From an uncultured Clostridium sp. (GTDB lineage: Bacteria > Bacillota > Clostridia > TANB77 > CAG-508): a stretch of DNA of 8,207 bases. The number at the start of each line of letters is the position of its first letter. The stretch's first letter is position 1. Below, piece after piece: positions 1-6,510 of the stretch. The notes beneath the pieces were generated by a model. It saw only the letters and a program-made list of their open reading frames with translations, was not told where the DNA came from and did no database searches. Both the position numbers and the translations under genes were made by a program. The stretch spans positions 1 to 8,207 of the forward strand of contig CANEFU010000045.1 in the NCBI GenBank assembly GCA_947426875.1. Direction: 5' to 3'.

Positions 1-939
1 ATTAAAAATATCTATTTTAATTTTATTTTTCTTCTTACGATACCAATGATGTTAGCATATGGATTATTTTCAAAAAATAAAATAAAAAGCAAAGAAAAAA
101 ACACACAGAAGAATACAGAAAAAATAAATTTAGAAATTAATAATTTAGAACATGAAATAAAGTTATTGGAAAATACGAATATAGAAATAGAAAATGAAAT
201 AAAAGAATTAAAAAATAATTTTGATTTAAAAATAAATTTAGAAACAGAAAAAGCAAAAAATAAATATTTGGGTAAGATAGAAGAAAATAAAATAGAGGAA
301 TTAATAAACTTAGGAGATATCAATTTAGAAATTCAAAAATTAGAAAACAAATTAAATAATAAAAAGATTGAATTACATACTTTAAATTTAGACCATAAAA
401 GTATAGAACCTAAATTAGAAAATTTATCCAACATAGAAGAAAAATTAATTGACCATAAAGAAAAAATGGTAAACCTTAGAAATTTAGAGAAGAGTATGAA
501 TTTAGCAAAAGAAGTTTTAAGCTATTCATACGAAGAAATGAAAAATACAGTTACACCAAAGTTTACAGAAGAATTATCTAAAACTATCTCAAAGATTACG
601 GATGAAAAATATACGAAAGTTAAGTTAAATGAGGGGATTGGATTAGTAGTAGAATTAGAAAATGGCAATTATATACCAGCTAACCGATTAAGTATAGGAG
701 CCATTGACCAATTATATCTTTCTTTAAGATTGGCTATGGTAGAAGAATTATCAGAAGAAAAAATGCCAATCATATTAGATGAAGCATTTGCTTATTATGA
801 TACAGAAAGATTAACTAATATTTTGAAATATGTAGCAGAAAGATTTGAAAATTATCAAGTCATAATATTTAGTTGTACGAATAGAGAAAAAGAAATATTA
901 GAAAAATTAAATTTAAAATTTAATTTGATAGAAATCTAA
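1..939 (+). CDS. SMC-like AAA ATPase, C-terminal part (YhaN/SbcC type), partial at left edge
   Basis: The frame is open to base 1, so the first ATG in the window (46) is probably not the start and the N-terminal Walker A half lies outside. What is visible (312 residues): a hydrophobic segment at about residues 4-25, which looks like a membrane helix; a long Lys/Glu/Asn/Leu-rich coiled coil (about 27-180); then the C-terminal ATPase lobe. That lobe has an ABC signature LSIGAIDQ (from 230), Walker B PIILDEA with D260/E261, and a switch region FSCTNRE (about 290-296), where many relatives have CHxRE. This order (ATPase half, coiled coil, membrane segment, coiled coil, ATPase half) is known for YhaN-like proteins, often paired with an SbcD-like nuclease; such a partner would be upstream and is not seen. 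A role in DNA-end processing or repair at the membrane is inferred from the family only. The stop is at 937-939 and a terminator follows. Confidence 0.8.
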   Translation: MKNIYFNFIFLLTIPMMLAYGLFSKNKIKSKEKNTQKNTEKINLEINNLEHEIKLLENTNIEIENEIKELKNNFDLKINLETEKAKNKYLGKIEENKIEELINLGDINLEIQKLENKLNNKKIELHTLNLDHKSIEPKLENLSNIEEKLIDHKEKMVNLRNLEKSMNLAKEVLSYSYEEMKNTVTPKFTEELSKTISKITDEKYTKVKLNEGIGLVVELENGNYIPANRLSIGAIDQLYLSLRLAMVEELSEEKMPIILDEAFAYYDTERLTNILKYVAERFENYQVIIFSCTNREKEILEKLNLKFNLIEI

Positions 940-1013
940 TGGTATGAGAAAAAATGTCGAATATTGCGTTGAAAAGTGTAAAATTACATTAGAAATATAT
1001 TGAAAAAATAAGA

Positions 1014-1045
1014 AAATTGTGGTATTTTATTACCACAGTTTTTTT
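1014..1045 (+). terminator. Rho-independent terminator after the SMC-like ATPase gene
   Basis: Perfect 7-bp stem TGTGGTA / TACCACA (1018-1024 with 1031-1037) around a 6-nt loop TTTTAT. It is flanked by an A-run before and a T-run after (1039-1045). It lies about 75 nt after the stop codon at 937-939 and ends transcription of that gene before the Rpn-type gene. Confidence 0.85.
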
Positions 1046-1058
1046 ATGAAAAATCGTT

Positions 1059-1070
1059 TTAGAGCTCTAA
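1059..1070. repeat. 12-bp perfect palindrome in the gap before the Rpn-type gene
   Basis: TTAGAGCTCTAA is a perfect inverted repeat, 14 nt past the terminator T-run. With the preceding bases it reads GTTTTAGAGCT (1056-1066), the same start as many type II CRISPR repeats, but there is no second copy and no spacer structure. It may be an operator-like dyad or chance. The rest of the 940-1200 gap holds the terminator, this palindrome and the hairpin at 1143-1186; no gene is seen. Confidence 0.4.
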
Positions 1071-1142
1071 CTAATTAATTCAAATTATTCATTCAGGATG
1101 TTTTTTCAAATAAAATCAAAAGAACTAAAATGGAAAACTAAA

Positions 1143-1186
1143 ATTTTACCTAAAGGGTTGTTTTTGTCATGCCTTTTTGGTAAAAT
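1143..1186 (+). repeat. Long imperfect hairpin directly upstream of the Rpn-type gene's ribosome site
   Basis: The arm ATTTTACC (1143-1150) pairs perfectly with GGTAAAAT (1179-1186). After one T-T mismatch (1151/1178) the pairing continues through 1152-1157 with 1172-1177, including one G-T pair. That gives a 15-position stem with a 14-nt loop. The right arm ends two bases before the AAAGGAAGG ribosome site (from 1189) of the 1201 gene. No T-run follows, so it is not a terminator. It could be an operator, an mRNA structure controlling access to the ribosome site, or an end of a mobile segment. The sequence does not decide between these. Confidence 0.55.
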
Positions 1187-1200
1187 AGAAAGGAAGGAAT

Positions 1201-2052
1201 ATGACAGAAACAAAATTACCAGTTACAAACGATTATATATTCAAAAAAATATTTGCTAAAAGGGGAAATGAAAGCATATTAAAAGATTTTTTGATTGGAA
1301 TATTGGAAATACCAATTGAAAAAGTAGAAGTACAAACAGAAGTTAGTCTGGAAAGACAATTAGAAGAAAATAAATTAGGAAGATTAGATATTATTGCTAT
1401 TTTAAATGATAATACATTTGTTAATATAGAAATACAAGTATTAAATCCACATAATTTTATAGAAAGAAGTTTATATTATTGGTCTGGAAATTATTATAAT
1501 AATTTAAAGGCAGGAGAAAACTATAGTAGAGTGAAAAAAACAATAGCTATTAATATTTTGAATTATGAATTATTTGAGGAAGGACCTTTTCATGAAATAG
1601 CAAGATTGCGAAGAGATTATCAAACTAAGGTTTTAACAGAAAAGATAGAAATGCATTTTATACAAATACCAAAATTCTTAAAAGAAAAGAGAAAAACGAA
1701 AACGAAATTAGAACAATGGATGCAATTTATTAGTCAAACAAATCAAAGGGAGGTAGAATTAGCCATGAAAGAAAATAAGGAAATTAAAAAGGCTAATGAA
1801 GAATATCAATATTTAACAGGAGATGAAGCAGAAAGGAGAATTGCATTTTTAAGAGATAAAGCAATAAGGGATGAAAAGAGCATGTTACAAGGTGCAAGAG
1901 ATGAGGGAATAGAACAAGGAATAGAACAAGGAATAAAGCAAGAGAAAATGCAAATTGCTCAAAAGTTATTAAAAATGAAAATGCCAATAAGGCAAATAAT
2001 GGATGCAACGGGATTAACAAAAGAAGAAATAGAGAAATTAAAAGAAAAATAA
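1201..2052 (+). CDS. Rpn family recombination-promoting nuclease / PD-(D/E)XK 'putative transposase'
   Basis: 283 residues, within the family's usual size. The N-terminus has the typical TNDYIFKKIF (9-18). The nuclease core shows the PD-(D/E)XK pattern of this family: D63 in GRLDI, then E77 and Q79 in NIEIQV, where Gln replaces the usual Lys, as is normal in this group. The C-terminal part is charged and helical, carries GIEQ-GIEQ-GIKQ (236-247) and ends in a small helix-turn-helix-like segment, PIRQIMDATGLTKEEIEKL. ATG 1201 is preceded by AAAGGAAGG from 1189 at good spacing. Rpn proteins cleave DNA. In E. coli several were shown to be toxic anti-phage nucleases held in check by their own separately translated C-terminal domain. 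The gene sits alone between a terminator and the prfA promoter, typical of accessory cargo. Its exact target is unknown. Confidence 0.88.
   Translation: MTETKLPVTNDYIFKKIFAKRGNESILKDFLIGILEIPIEKVEVQTEVSLERQLEENKLGRLDIIAILNDNTFVNIEIQVLNPHNFIERSLYYWSGNYYNNLKAGENYSRVKKTIAINILNYELFEEGPFHEIARLRRDYQTKVLTEKIEMHFIQIPKFLKEKRKTKTKLEQWMQFISQTNQREVELAMKENKEIKKANEEYQYLTGDEAERRIAFLRDKAIRDEKSMLQGARDEGIEQGIEQGIKQEKMQIAQKLLKMKMPIRQIMDATGLTKEEIEKLKEK
1765..2052 (+). CDS. Possible internally started C-terminal Rpn protein (RpnS-like inhibitor), 95 aa
   Basis: Inside the Rpn-type gene, GGGAGGT at 1748-1754 contains GGAGGT, a full match to the 16S anti-Shine-Dalgarno end. It lies 10 nt before an in-frame ATG at 1765 (Met189 of the long protein). 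Translation from there gives the C-terminal 95 residues: a charged helical stretch, the GIEQ repeats and the helix-turn-helix-like end, without the nuclease core. This matches the plan of E. coli Rpn loci, where a short product from the same frame blocks the toxic full-length nuclease and where a helix with 4-residue repeats takes part in dimerisation. The spacing is slightly long, and the purine-rich codons (QREVE) could produce such a site by chance, so this is a candidate. A weaker alternative in-frame start is the ATG at 1882 (56 aa). Confidence 0.45.
   Translation: MKENKEIKKANEEYQYLTGDEAERRIAFLRDKAIRDEKSMLQGARDEGIEQGIEQGIKQEKMQIAQKLLKMKMPIRQIMDATGLTKEEIEKLKEK
1906..1941 (+). repeat. Three 12-bp tandem repeats encoding GIEQ-GIEQ-GIKQ
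   Basis: Units GGAATAGAACAA at 1906-1917 and 1918-1929 are identical. The third, GGAATAAAGCAA (1930-1941), differs at two bases. The unit is 12 bp, so gain or loss of a copy keeps the frame and only changes the length of the C-terminal helix. Variable tetrapeptide repeats are a known feature of Rpn C-terminal domains. Confidence 0.85.
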
Positions 2053-2053
2053 A

Positions 2054-2082
2054 TTGAATTAATTAAAAAAATATAGTATAAT
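2054..2082 (+). promoter_or_regulatory. Sigma-A type promoter of prfA
   Basis: TTGAAT (2054-2059), a 17-nt spacer, then a consensus TATAAT (2077-2082). The -35 begins just after the Rpn-type gene's stop at 2050-2052. The start of transcription would be near 2089, leaving a leader of about 26 nt before the ATG at 2115. No terminator lies between the two genes, so read-through from the Rpn-type gene is also possible. Confidence 0.8.
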
Positions 2083-2114
2083 ACAAGAAGTAAATTCAAG
2101 TAAGGAGAAGATAT

Positions 2115-3173
2115 ATGTTTGAGAAATTAGAAGCCGTAGAAAAAAGATATGAAGAATTAACAAAAATGATTGCAGACCCAGAAGTCATATCCAACCAAAC
2201 AGAATGGCAAAAAGCCATAAAAGAACATGCAAGCATAGAAGACATCGTATTAAAATTCAGAGAATACAAAAAAGTAAAAGAAGCAATGGAAGAAGCAGAA
2301 GAATTAATGCAAGACCCAGAAATGAAAGAATTAGCAGAAGCAGAATATTATGAAGCAAAAGAAACATTACCAAAAATAGAAGAAGAATTAAAAATATTAT
2401 TAATTCCAAAAGACCCAGATGATGACAAAAACATTATGTGTGAAATAAGAGCAGGAGCAGGAGGAGAAGAAGCAGCATTATTTGCAGGAACGCTATTTAG
2501 AATGTATACGATGTATGCAGAAAAAAGGCATTGGAAACTAGAAGTATTAAATGAAAATGAAACAGGATTAGGTGGCTATAAAGAAATATCCTTCATGATT
2601 ACGGGAAAAGGAGTATATAGTAGACTAAAATTTGAAAGTGGAGTTCATAGAGTACAAAGAGTACCAGACACAGAAAGTAGTGGGAGAATTCACACATCAA
2701 CAGCAACTGTTGCGGTACTTCCAGTAGTAGAAGATGTAGAAGTAGAAATTAATCCATCTGATATTAAAATGGAAGTATTTAGAGCTTCTGGAGCAGGAGG
2801 TCAACACATTAACAAAACATCATCAGCAGTAAGACTAATACATGAGCCAACAGGAATTGTAGTAGAATGCCAAACAGAAAGGTCTCAATTCCAAAACAAA
2901 GACAATGCTATGAAAATGCTTAGAACAAAGTTGTACGAAATGGAAAAAGAGAAACAAGATAGTGAAATTACTAATGCTAGGAGAACACAAGTAGGCTCAG
3001 GAGATAGAAGTGAAAAAATAAGAACATACAATTATCCACAAGGAAGAATTACTGACCATAGAATAGGAATGAGCATTTATCAAATGGAAAATTTTCTAAA
3101 TGGAGATATTGATGAAATGATAGACAACTTAATTGCAGCAGATAGAGCTGAAAGGCTAAAAGGAGAAGAATAA
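2115..3173 (+). CDS. prfA: Peptide chain release factor 1
   Basis: 352 residues, close to the usual 355-360. It releases finished proteins at UAA and UAG stop codons on the ribosome. An N-terminal helical domain (about 1-100) is followed by the conserved GAGGEEAALFA block, the stop-codon reading PxT motif as P184-D185-T186 in RVPDTES (RF2 would have SPF), and the catalytic GGQ loop at 228-230 in ASGAGGQHINKT. The C-terminus has the standard ARRTQVGSGDRSEKIRTYN block. There is no in-frame stop early in the gene, unlike the autoregulatory frameshift of prfB. ATG 2115 is set by AAGGAG at 2102-2107, 7 nt upstream. The gene has its own promoter and terminator. prfA is often followed by a ZIP transporter gene in clostridia (from memory), as here. 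It reads in one intact frame and contains no CGG codon. Confidence 0.97.
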   Translation: MFEKLEAVEKRYEELTKMIADPEVISNQTEWQKAIKEHASIEDIVLKFREYKKVKEAMEEAEELMQDPEMKELAEAEYYEAKETLPKIEEELKILLIPKDPDDDKNIMCEIRAGAGGEEAALFAGTLFRMYTMYAEKRHWKLEVLNENETGLGGYKEISFMITGKGVYSRLKFESGVHRVQRVPDTESSGRIHTSTATVAVLPVVEDVEVEINPSDIKMEVFRASGAGGQHINKTSSAVRLIHEPTGIVVECQTERSQFQNKDNAMKMLRTKLYEMEKEKQDSEITNARRTQVGSGDRSEKIRTYNYPQGRITDHRIGMSIYQMENFLNGDIDEMIDNLIAADRAERLKGEE

Positions 3174-3179
3174 TAAAAC

Positions 3180-3222
3180 ACACCTTAAATGTAAAAAAGA
3201 GAAACATTTGAGGTGTTTTTCT
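3180..3222 (+). terminator. Strong Rho-independent terminator after prfA
   Basis: 13-position stem (3180-3192 with 3204-3216), ACACCTTAAATGT against ACATTTGAGGTGT, with one T-G pair and an 11-nt A-rich loop, followed by TTTTCT. It begins 7 nt after the prfA stop codon. Confidence 0.92.
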
Positions 3223-3293
3223 ATTTCATAATGGATGAATAAAATGAAAGATTAAACAATAAACTAGAGTAAAACAAGATAAAGGAGAAATTG

Positions 3294-4038
3294 ATGGAAG
3301 AGATAGTAAAAACAACACTGTTAGGTTTATTCTTCGGAACATTCGGAACTACACTAGGAGGAATCATAGGAGTCATGATAAAAAAACACTCCAACAAATT
3401 TCTAAGTTTTTTATTAGCATTTGCTTCTGGTCTAATGATGGCAGTTATCTGTTTTGACCTAATACCAGAAGCACTAGGAATAAGTAGTATAACCAATATT
3501 GTAATAGGAATTATAGTAGGAATTGTAGCTATGATATTCTGTGATTTAGTAGTGGAAAGGAAATTTAGTAACCATACAAAATTAAAAAAAGAGAATAACT
3601 CATTACTCAAAACAGGAATTATAGTATCCATTGGATTAGCCATTCACAATTTTCCAGAAGGGCTAGCCATAGGAAGTGGATTTGAGGCTTCCATGAAATT
3701 AGGACTAAGTTTGGCCTTAGCTATTTGTTTGCATGACATACCAGAAGGAATATCCATGGCAGTACCGATGAAAAACGGAGGAATGAAAATATCAAAAGTA
3801 ATATGGTATGTTATATTATCAGGTATCACAACAGGAGTAGGAGCTTTCTTTGGAGCAATTGTAGGGAGTATATCAGAGCAAGTAATCAGCATATGTCTAA
3901 GTTTCGCAGCACGGAGCCATGTTATATATCGTATCAGGAGAACTAATACCAGAAGCGAATCATTTATATCATGGTAGAATGACAGCCGTAGGAAATATGT
4001 TAGGATTTTTAATTGGAATTTTTGCGACAAGGATTTAG
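3294..4038 (+). CDS. ZIP family metal transporter (ZupT/GufA-like), interrupted by a +1 frameshift at 3912
   Basis: An inner-membrane carrier for divalent metals such as zinc, by family. ATG 3294 fits AAAGGAG at 3281-3287 (6-nt spacing); the TTG at 3291 is too close. Several hydrophobic helices are visible. The metal-site motifs of TM4 and TM5 are intact: HNFPEG (118-123) and HDIPEG (147-152). After A206 the frame breaks at one extra C (3912). Reading on in the zero frame adds a non-family tail ending at 3977 (TAG). Skipping the C gives SFAA-GAMLYIVSGELIPEA, a canonical ZIP C-terminal helix, then a final helix ending in FATRI and a stop at 4036-4038. The restored protein is 247 residues, normal for the family. 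So it is either one gene decoded with a +1 shift, a recent pseudogene, or a sequence error. It follows the prfA terminator; no clear promoter was found in 3223-3280. Confidence 0.85.
3909..3915 (+). other. +1 frameshift site GCA-CGG-A in the ZIP transporter gene
   Basis: Zero frame reads GCA CGG AGC; omitting C3912 gives GCA GGA GCC ATG, restoring the AAGAM motif of ZIP proteins. The site is not a homopolymer, the usual place for indel errors. The zero frame stays open for 22 codons after A206 (to TAG at 3975-3977). CGG is otherwise unused in frame in this window. No obvious Shine-Dalgarno-like stimulator sits just upstream. See the matching site at 4907-4913. Confidence 0.75.
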
Positions 4039-4092
4039 AAATACTTTTAATATCCTATGTTTTACAAAAATAAAAGTAAAATAAAAAAATGC

Positions 4093-4121
4093 TTGCTTTT
4101 TAAAAATAGATATAGTAAAAT
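4093..4121 (+). promoter_or_regulatory. Sigma-A type promoter of the pcrA gene
   Basis: TTGCTT (4093-4098), a 17-nt spacer and TAAAAT (4116-4121). Transcription would begin near 4128, giving a leader of about 29 nt that contains the AAAGGA ribosome site (4144-4149). Between the ZIP stop (4038) and here I see only weak AT-only inverted repeats, no convincing terminator. Confidence 0.65.
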
Positions 4122-4156
4122 ACAAACAGACATTTGAAGAAAGAAAGGAAAATTAA

Positions 4157-6467
4157 ATGCAAGATATATTAGAAGGATTAAACGATAAACAATACGAAGC
4201 CGTTGTAAATACAGAAGGACCATGCTTAGTCATAGCAGGAGCAGGAAGTGGAAAAACAAAAGTATTAACACATAAAATAGCTTATTTAATAGGTGAAAAA
4301 AGGGTAAAACCATGGGACATTATAGCCATCACTTTTACCAATAAAGCAGCCAATGAAATGAAAGAAAGAATAACTAATTTAGTAGGAGAATCAGCAAAAG
4401 ACATTTGGATGGGAACATTCCATTCTATTTGTGTACGAATTTTAAGAAGATTTATTGACCGAATAGGATTTGACTCTTCTTTTATCATATTTGATACAAC
4501 AGACCAAAAAACATTAGTAAAAAATTGTTTAAAGGACTTAGCAATTGATGATAAATTATTTACAGACAGAAGTGTATTATCCGAAATTAGTAATGCTAAA
4601 AATGAAATGTTAGAACCGGAACAATATACAGCAAAAGCCAATGGGGATTTTCGAAAAGAGAAAATTGCAACCGTATATGAATTATATCAAAAAAGGTTAA
4701 AAGAAAATAATGCTATCGATTTTGATGATATTATCAATTATACGATAAAAATTATGATGGAAAACCCAGATATATTAGAATATTATTCCAACAAATTTCA
4801 ATATGTTTTGGTGGATGAATATCAAGATACCAACAAAGCACAATTTACTTTAATAACCTTATTTGCCTCAAGAAATGGAAACATAACTGTAGTGGGAGAT
4901 AATGACCAACGGAATTTATTCTTTTAGAGGGGCAGACATTTCCAATATATTAAATTTTGAAAGAGACTTTCCAGGAACCAAAATCATAAAACTAGAACAA
5001 AATTATCGTTGTACACAAAACATATTAAAAGCAGCTAACAGTGTCATAAAAAATAATGAAGTAAAATACAAAAAGGAATTATGGACACAAAATGATGAAG
5101 GTCATTTACCACGTGTTTATCAGGCTGAAAATGAATACGATGAGGGAGCTTATATTGTAGAGCAAATGGAACATTTAAAAAGAGAGGAATATTATACCTA
5201 TTCTGACTTTACAATATTATACCGAATGAATACACAATCCAGAGCAATAGAGGATATTTTAAGAAGAGAAAACATACCTTACAAAATTGTTGGCGGATTA
5301 AAATTCTATGAAAGAAAAGAAATCAAAGATATCATTGCTTATTTAAGATTGATTCAAAACAGTAGTGATAATTTAAGCTTAAAAAGAATTATCAATGAGC
5401 CTAAGAGAGGAATTGGAAAAACCAGTTTAGATAAGATTGAGCAGTTAGCGAATATAAATGAAATTTCTATGTATGAAGTGATTAAAAAAGCAGATGAATA
5501 TGGATTAAATAGAGTATATCTAAACTCTAGAGAATTTGTTAATATTATAGAAGAATTAAAAACAAAAAAAGAGGAATTATCTATTTCAGAGTTAATTAAA
5601 GTAACCCTAAAAAAATCAGGATATACCAAAGCATTAGAACAAGAAAATACAATCGAAGCAGAAAATAGAATAGCAAACTTAGAAGAATTTTTAACAGTTG
5701 CGATAGAATTTGAAGAAGAATTTGCAGAGAATTCTTTAAGTGAATTTTTAGAAGGAATTACCTTATCTAGTGATTTAGATAACATGGAGGAAACAGAAGA
5801 ATCTGTCACACTCATGACGCTTCATAGTGCAAAAGGACTAGAGTTTCCAGTTGTATTCTTAGTCGGCATGGAAGAAGGGATTTTTCCAGGACACCAAGCG
5901 ATGATGGAACCAAAGGAACTAGAAGAAGAAAGAAGATTATGCTATGTAGGAATTACAAGAGCGAAAGAAAACTTGTTTTTAACTTGTAGTAAACAACGAA
6001 CCATATTTGGGTCAACTAGCTATAATCCAATATCAAGATTTTTAGAGGAGATACCAGAGGAGCTATTAGAGGGATATGAAGAAGCTTTTGGGCAAACTTC
6101 AAACAAGGAAAGTATGTTTAAAGATTCTTCTTATACATGGACCTATGGAAGTAAAAATAATAGCAACATTAAAACTTATAAAGTAAATGAAAAAGAGCCA
6201 GTCATGGCAGCGAAAAGTAACAGTGGTTTCGCTTTTCGAACAGCAGAAAGCTTCTTGAATAATTTAGGAAAGAAAGCAACAACCAATAAAACGGTAGATT
6301 TATCACAGTATGAAGCTGGTGTTAGAGTATTCCATAAAAAATTTGGAGAAGGAACCATTCATTTAGTGGAGCCAGAAGGAGAAGACTTAAAAGTAGACAT
6401 TAATTTTGATAAGGCAGGACATAAGAGATTGATGGCAAAGTTTGCTAATTTGGAGATTATTGAATAG
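4157..6467 (+). CDS. pcrA: ATP-dependent DNA helicase PcrA/UvrD (SF1A), interrupted by a +1 frameshift at 4910
   Basis: A 3'-5' helicase of DNA repair and replication, also acting on stalled RNA polymerase. ATG 4157 is 7 nt after AAAGGA. Reading 251 codons, skipping C4910 and continuing gives 769 residues, a normal PcrA length. Motifs in order: Walker A GAGSGKT (28-34); motif II DEYQDT (220-225); motif III GDNDQ (247-251) continued after the shift by GIYSFRGAD; LEQNYRC (279-285); motif V VTLMTLHSAKGLE (550-562); motif VI EEERRLCYVGITRAK (from 589, with the arginine finger region near R601); and a C-terminal Tudor-like domain AGVRVFHKKFGEGT (from 720), typical of Gram-positive PcrA. Without the shift the first frame ends at 4925-4927 (TAG) after 256 codons, losing motif III and the second RecA half. 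The downstream frame has an ATG at 4902 but no ribosome site placed for it, so it is not a separate gene. Possible readings are recoding, a recent mutation or a sequence error. Confidence 0.93.
4907..4913 (+). other. +1 frameshift site CAA-CGG-A in pcrA motif III
   Basis: Zero frame reads GAC CAA CGG AAT and reaches TAG at 4925-4927. Omitting C4910 gives GAC CAA GGA ATT TAT, that is DQGIYSFRGA, the expected helicase motif III. It shares the core A-CGG-A with the site at 3909-3915. A purine stretch GGGAG (4894-4898) lies 8 nt before the CAA codon and could pair with 16S rRNA, but it also encodes the conserved VGD, so it may be incidental. Confidence 0.75.
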
Positions 6468-6481
6468 AAGATTGATACAAA

Positions 6482-6510
6482 AAAGAGATTTAGGTGTACT
6501 AAATCTCTTT
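6482..6510. terminator. Hairpin terminator between convergent pcrA and the minus-strand operon
   Basis: A 12-bp perfect stem (6482-6493 with 6499-6510) with a 5-nt loop GTGTA. Reading leftwards (minus strand) the stem runs into a T-run of six (three in the stem, three at 6481-6479), which makes it a good terminator for the minus-strand operon. On the plus strand only three T follow, all within the stem, so termination of pcrA is weaker but plausible. The stop codon of the minus-strand gene (6499-6501) lies inside the stem. Confidence 0.8.

Noticed and set aside
12..323. Minus-strand and other-frame ORFs overlapping the main genes (for example 12-323, 1793-2020, 3221-3643, 3644-4030, 4282-4641, 5354-5815, 6176-6358, 6387-6587)
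   Set aside because: They are shadows of real genes: low-complexity Phe/Ser/Leu-rich products of AT-rich antisense strands, without ribosome sites or recognisable domains.
46..939. ATG at 46 as the true start of the SMC-like ATPase
   Set aside because: The frame is open to base 1 with hydrophobic residues continuous with the membrane segment, there is no ribosome site, and the fold needs an N-terminal Walker A half. It is a window-edge partial.
977..988. Dyad TGTAA-AA-TTACA as an operator
   Set aside because: It lies between a stop codon and that gene's terminator, with no promoter nearby, and short AT-rich dyads are common here.
1158..1186. TTGTTT-N17-TAAAAT as the promoter of the Rpn-type gene
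   Set aside because: The spacing is ideal, but transcription would begin near 1193 inside the ribosome site, leaving almost no leader, and the boxes lie in the hairpin arms and loop. I do not list it as a promoter. A weaker TTCATT-N17-TAAAAT (1088-1116) is also possible but poor.
4044..4077. ACTTTTA / TAAAAGT inverted repeat as a terminator for the ZIP gene
   Set aside because: The stem is 7 bp with one G-C pair, a long loop and no T-run, so it is unlikely to terminate transcription.
4902..6467. A separate gene starting at ATG 4902 (521 codons)
   Set aside because: The ATG overlaps the motif III codons of pcrA, has no ribosome site at proper spacing, and the product would be the second half of a helicase. 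It is the +1 continuation of pcrA.
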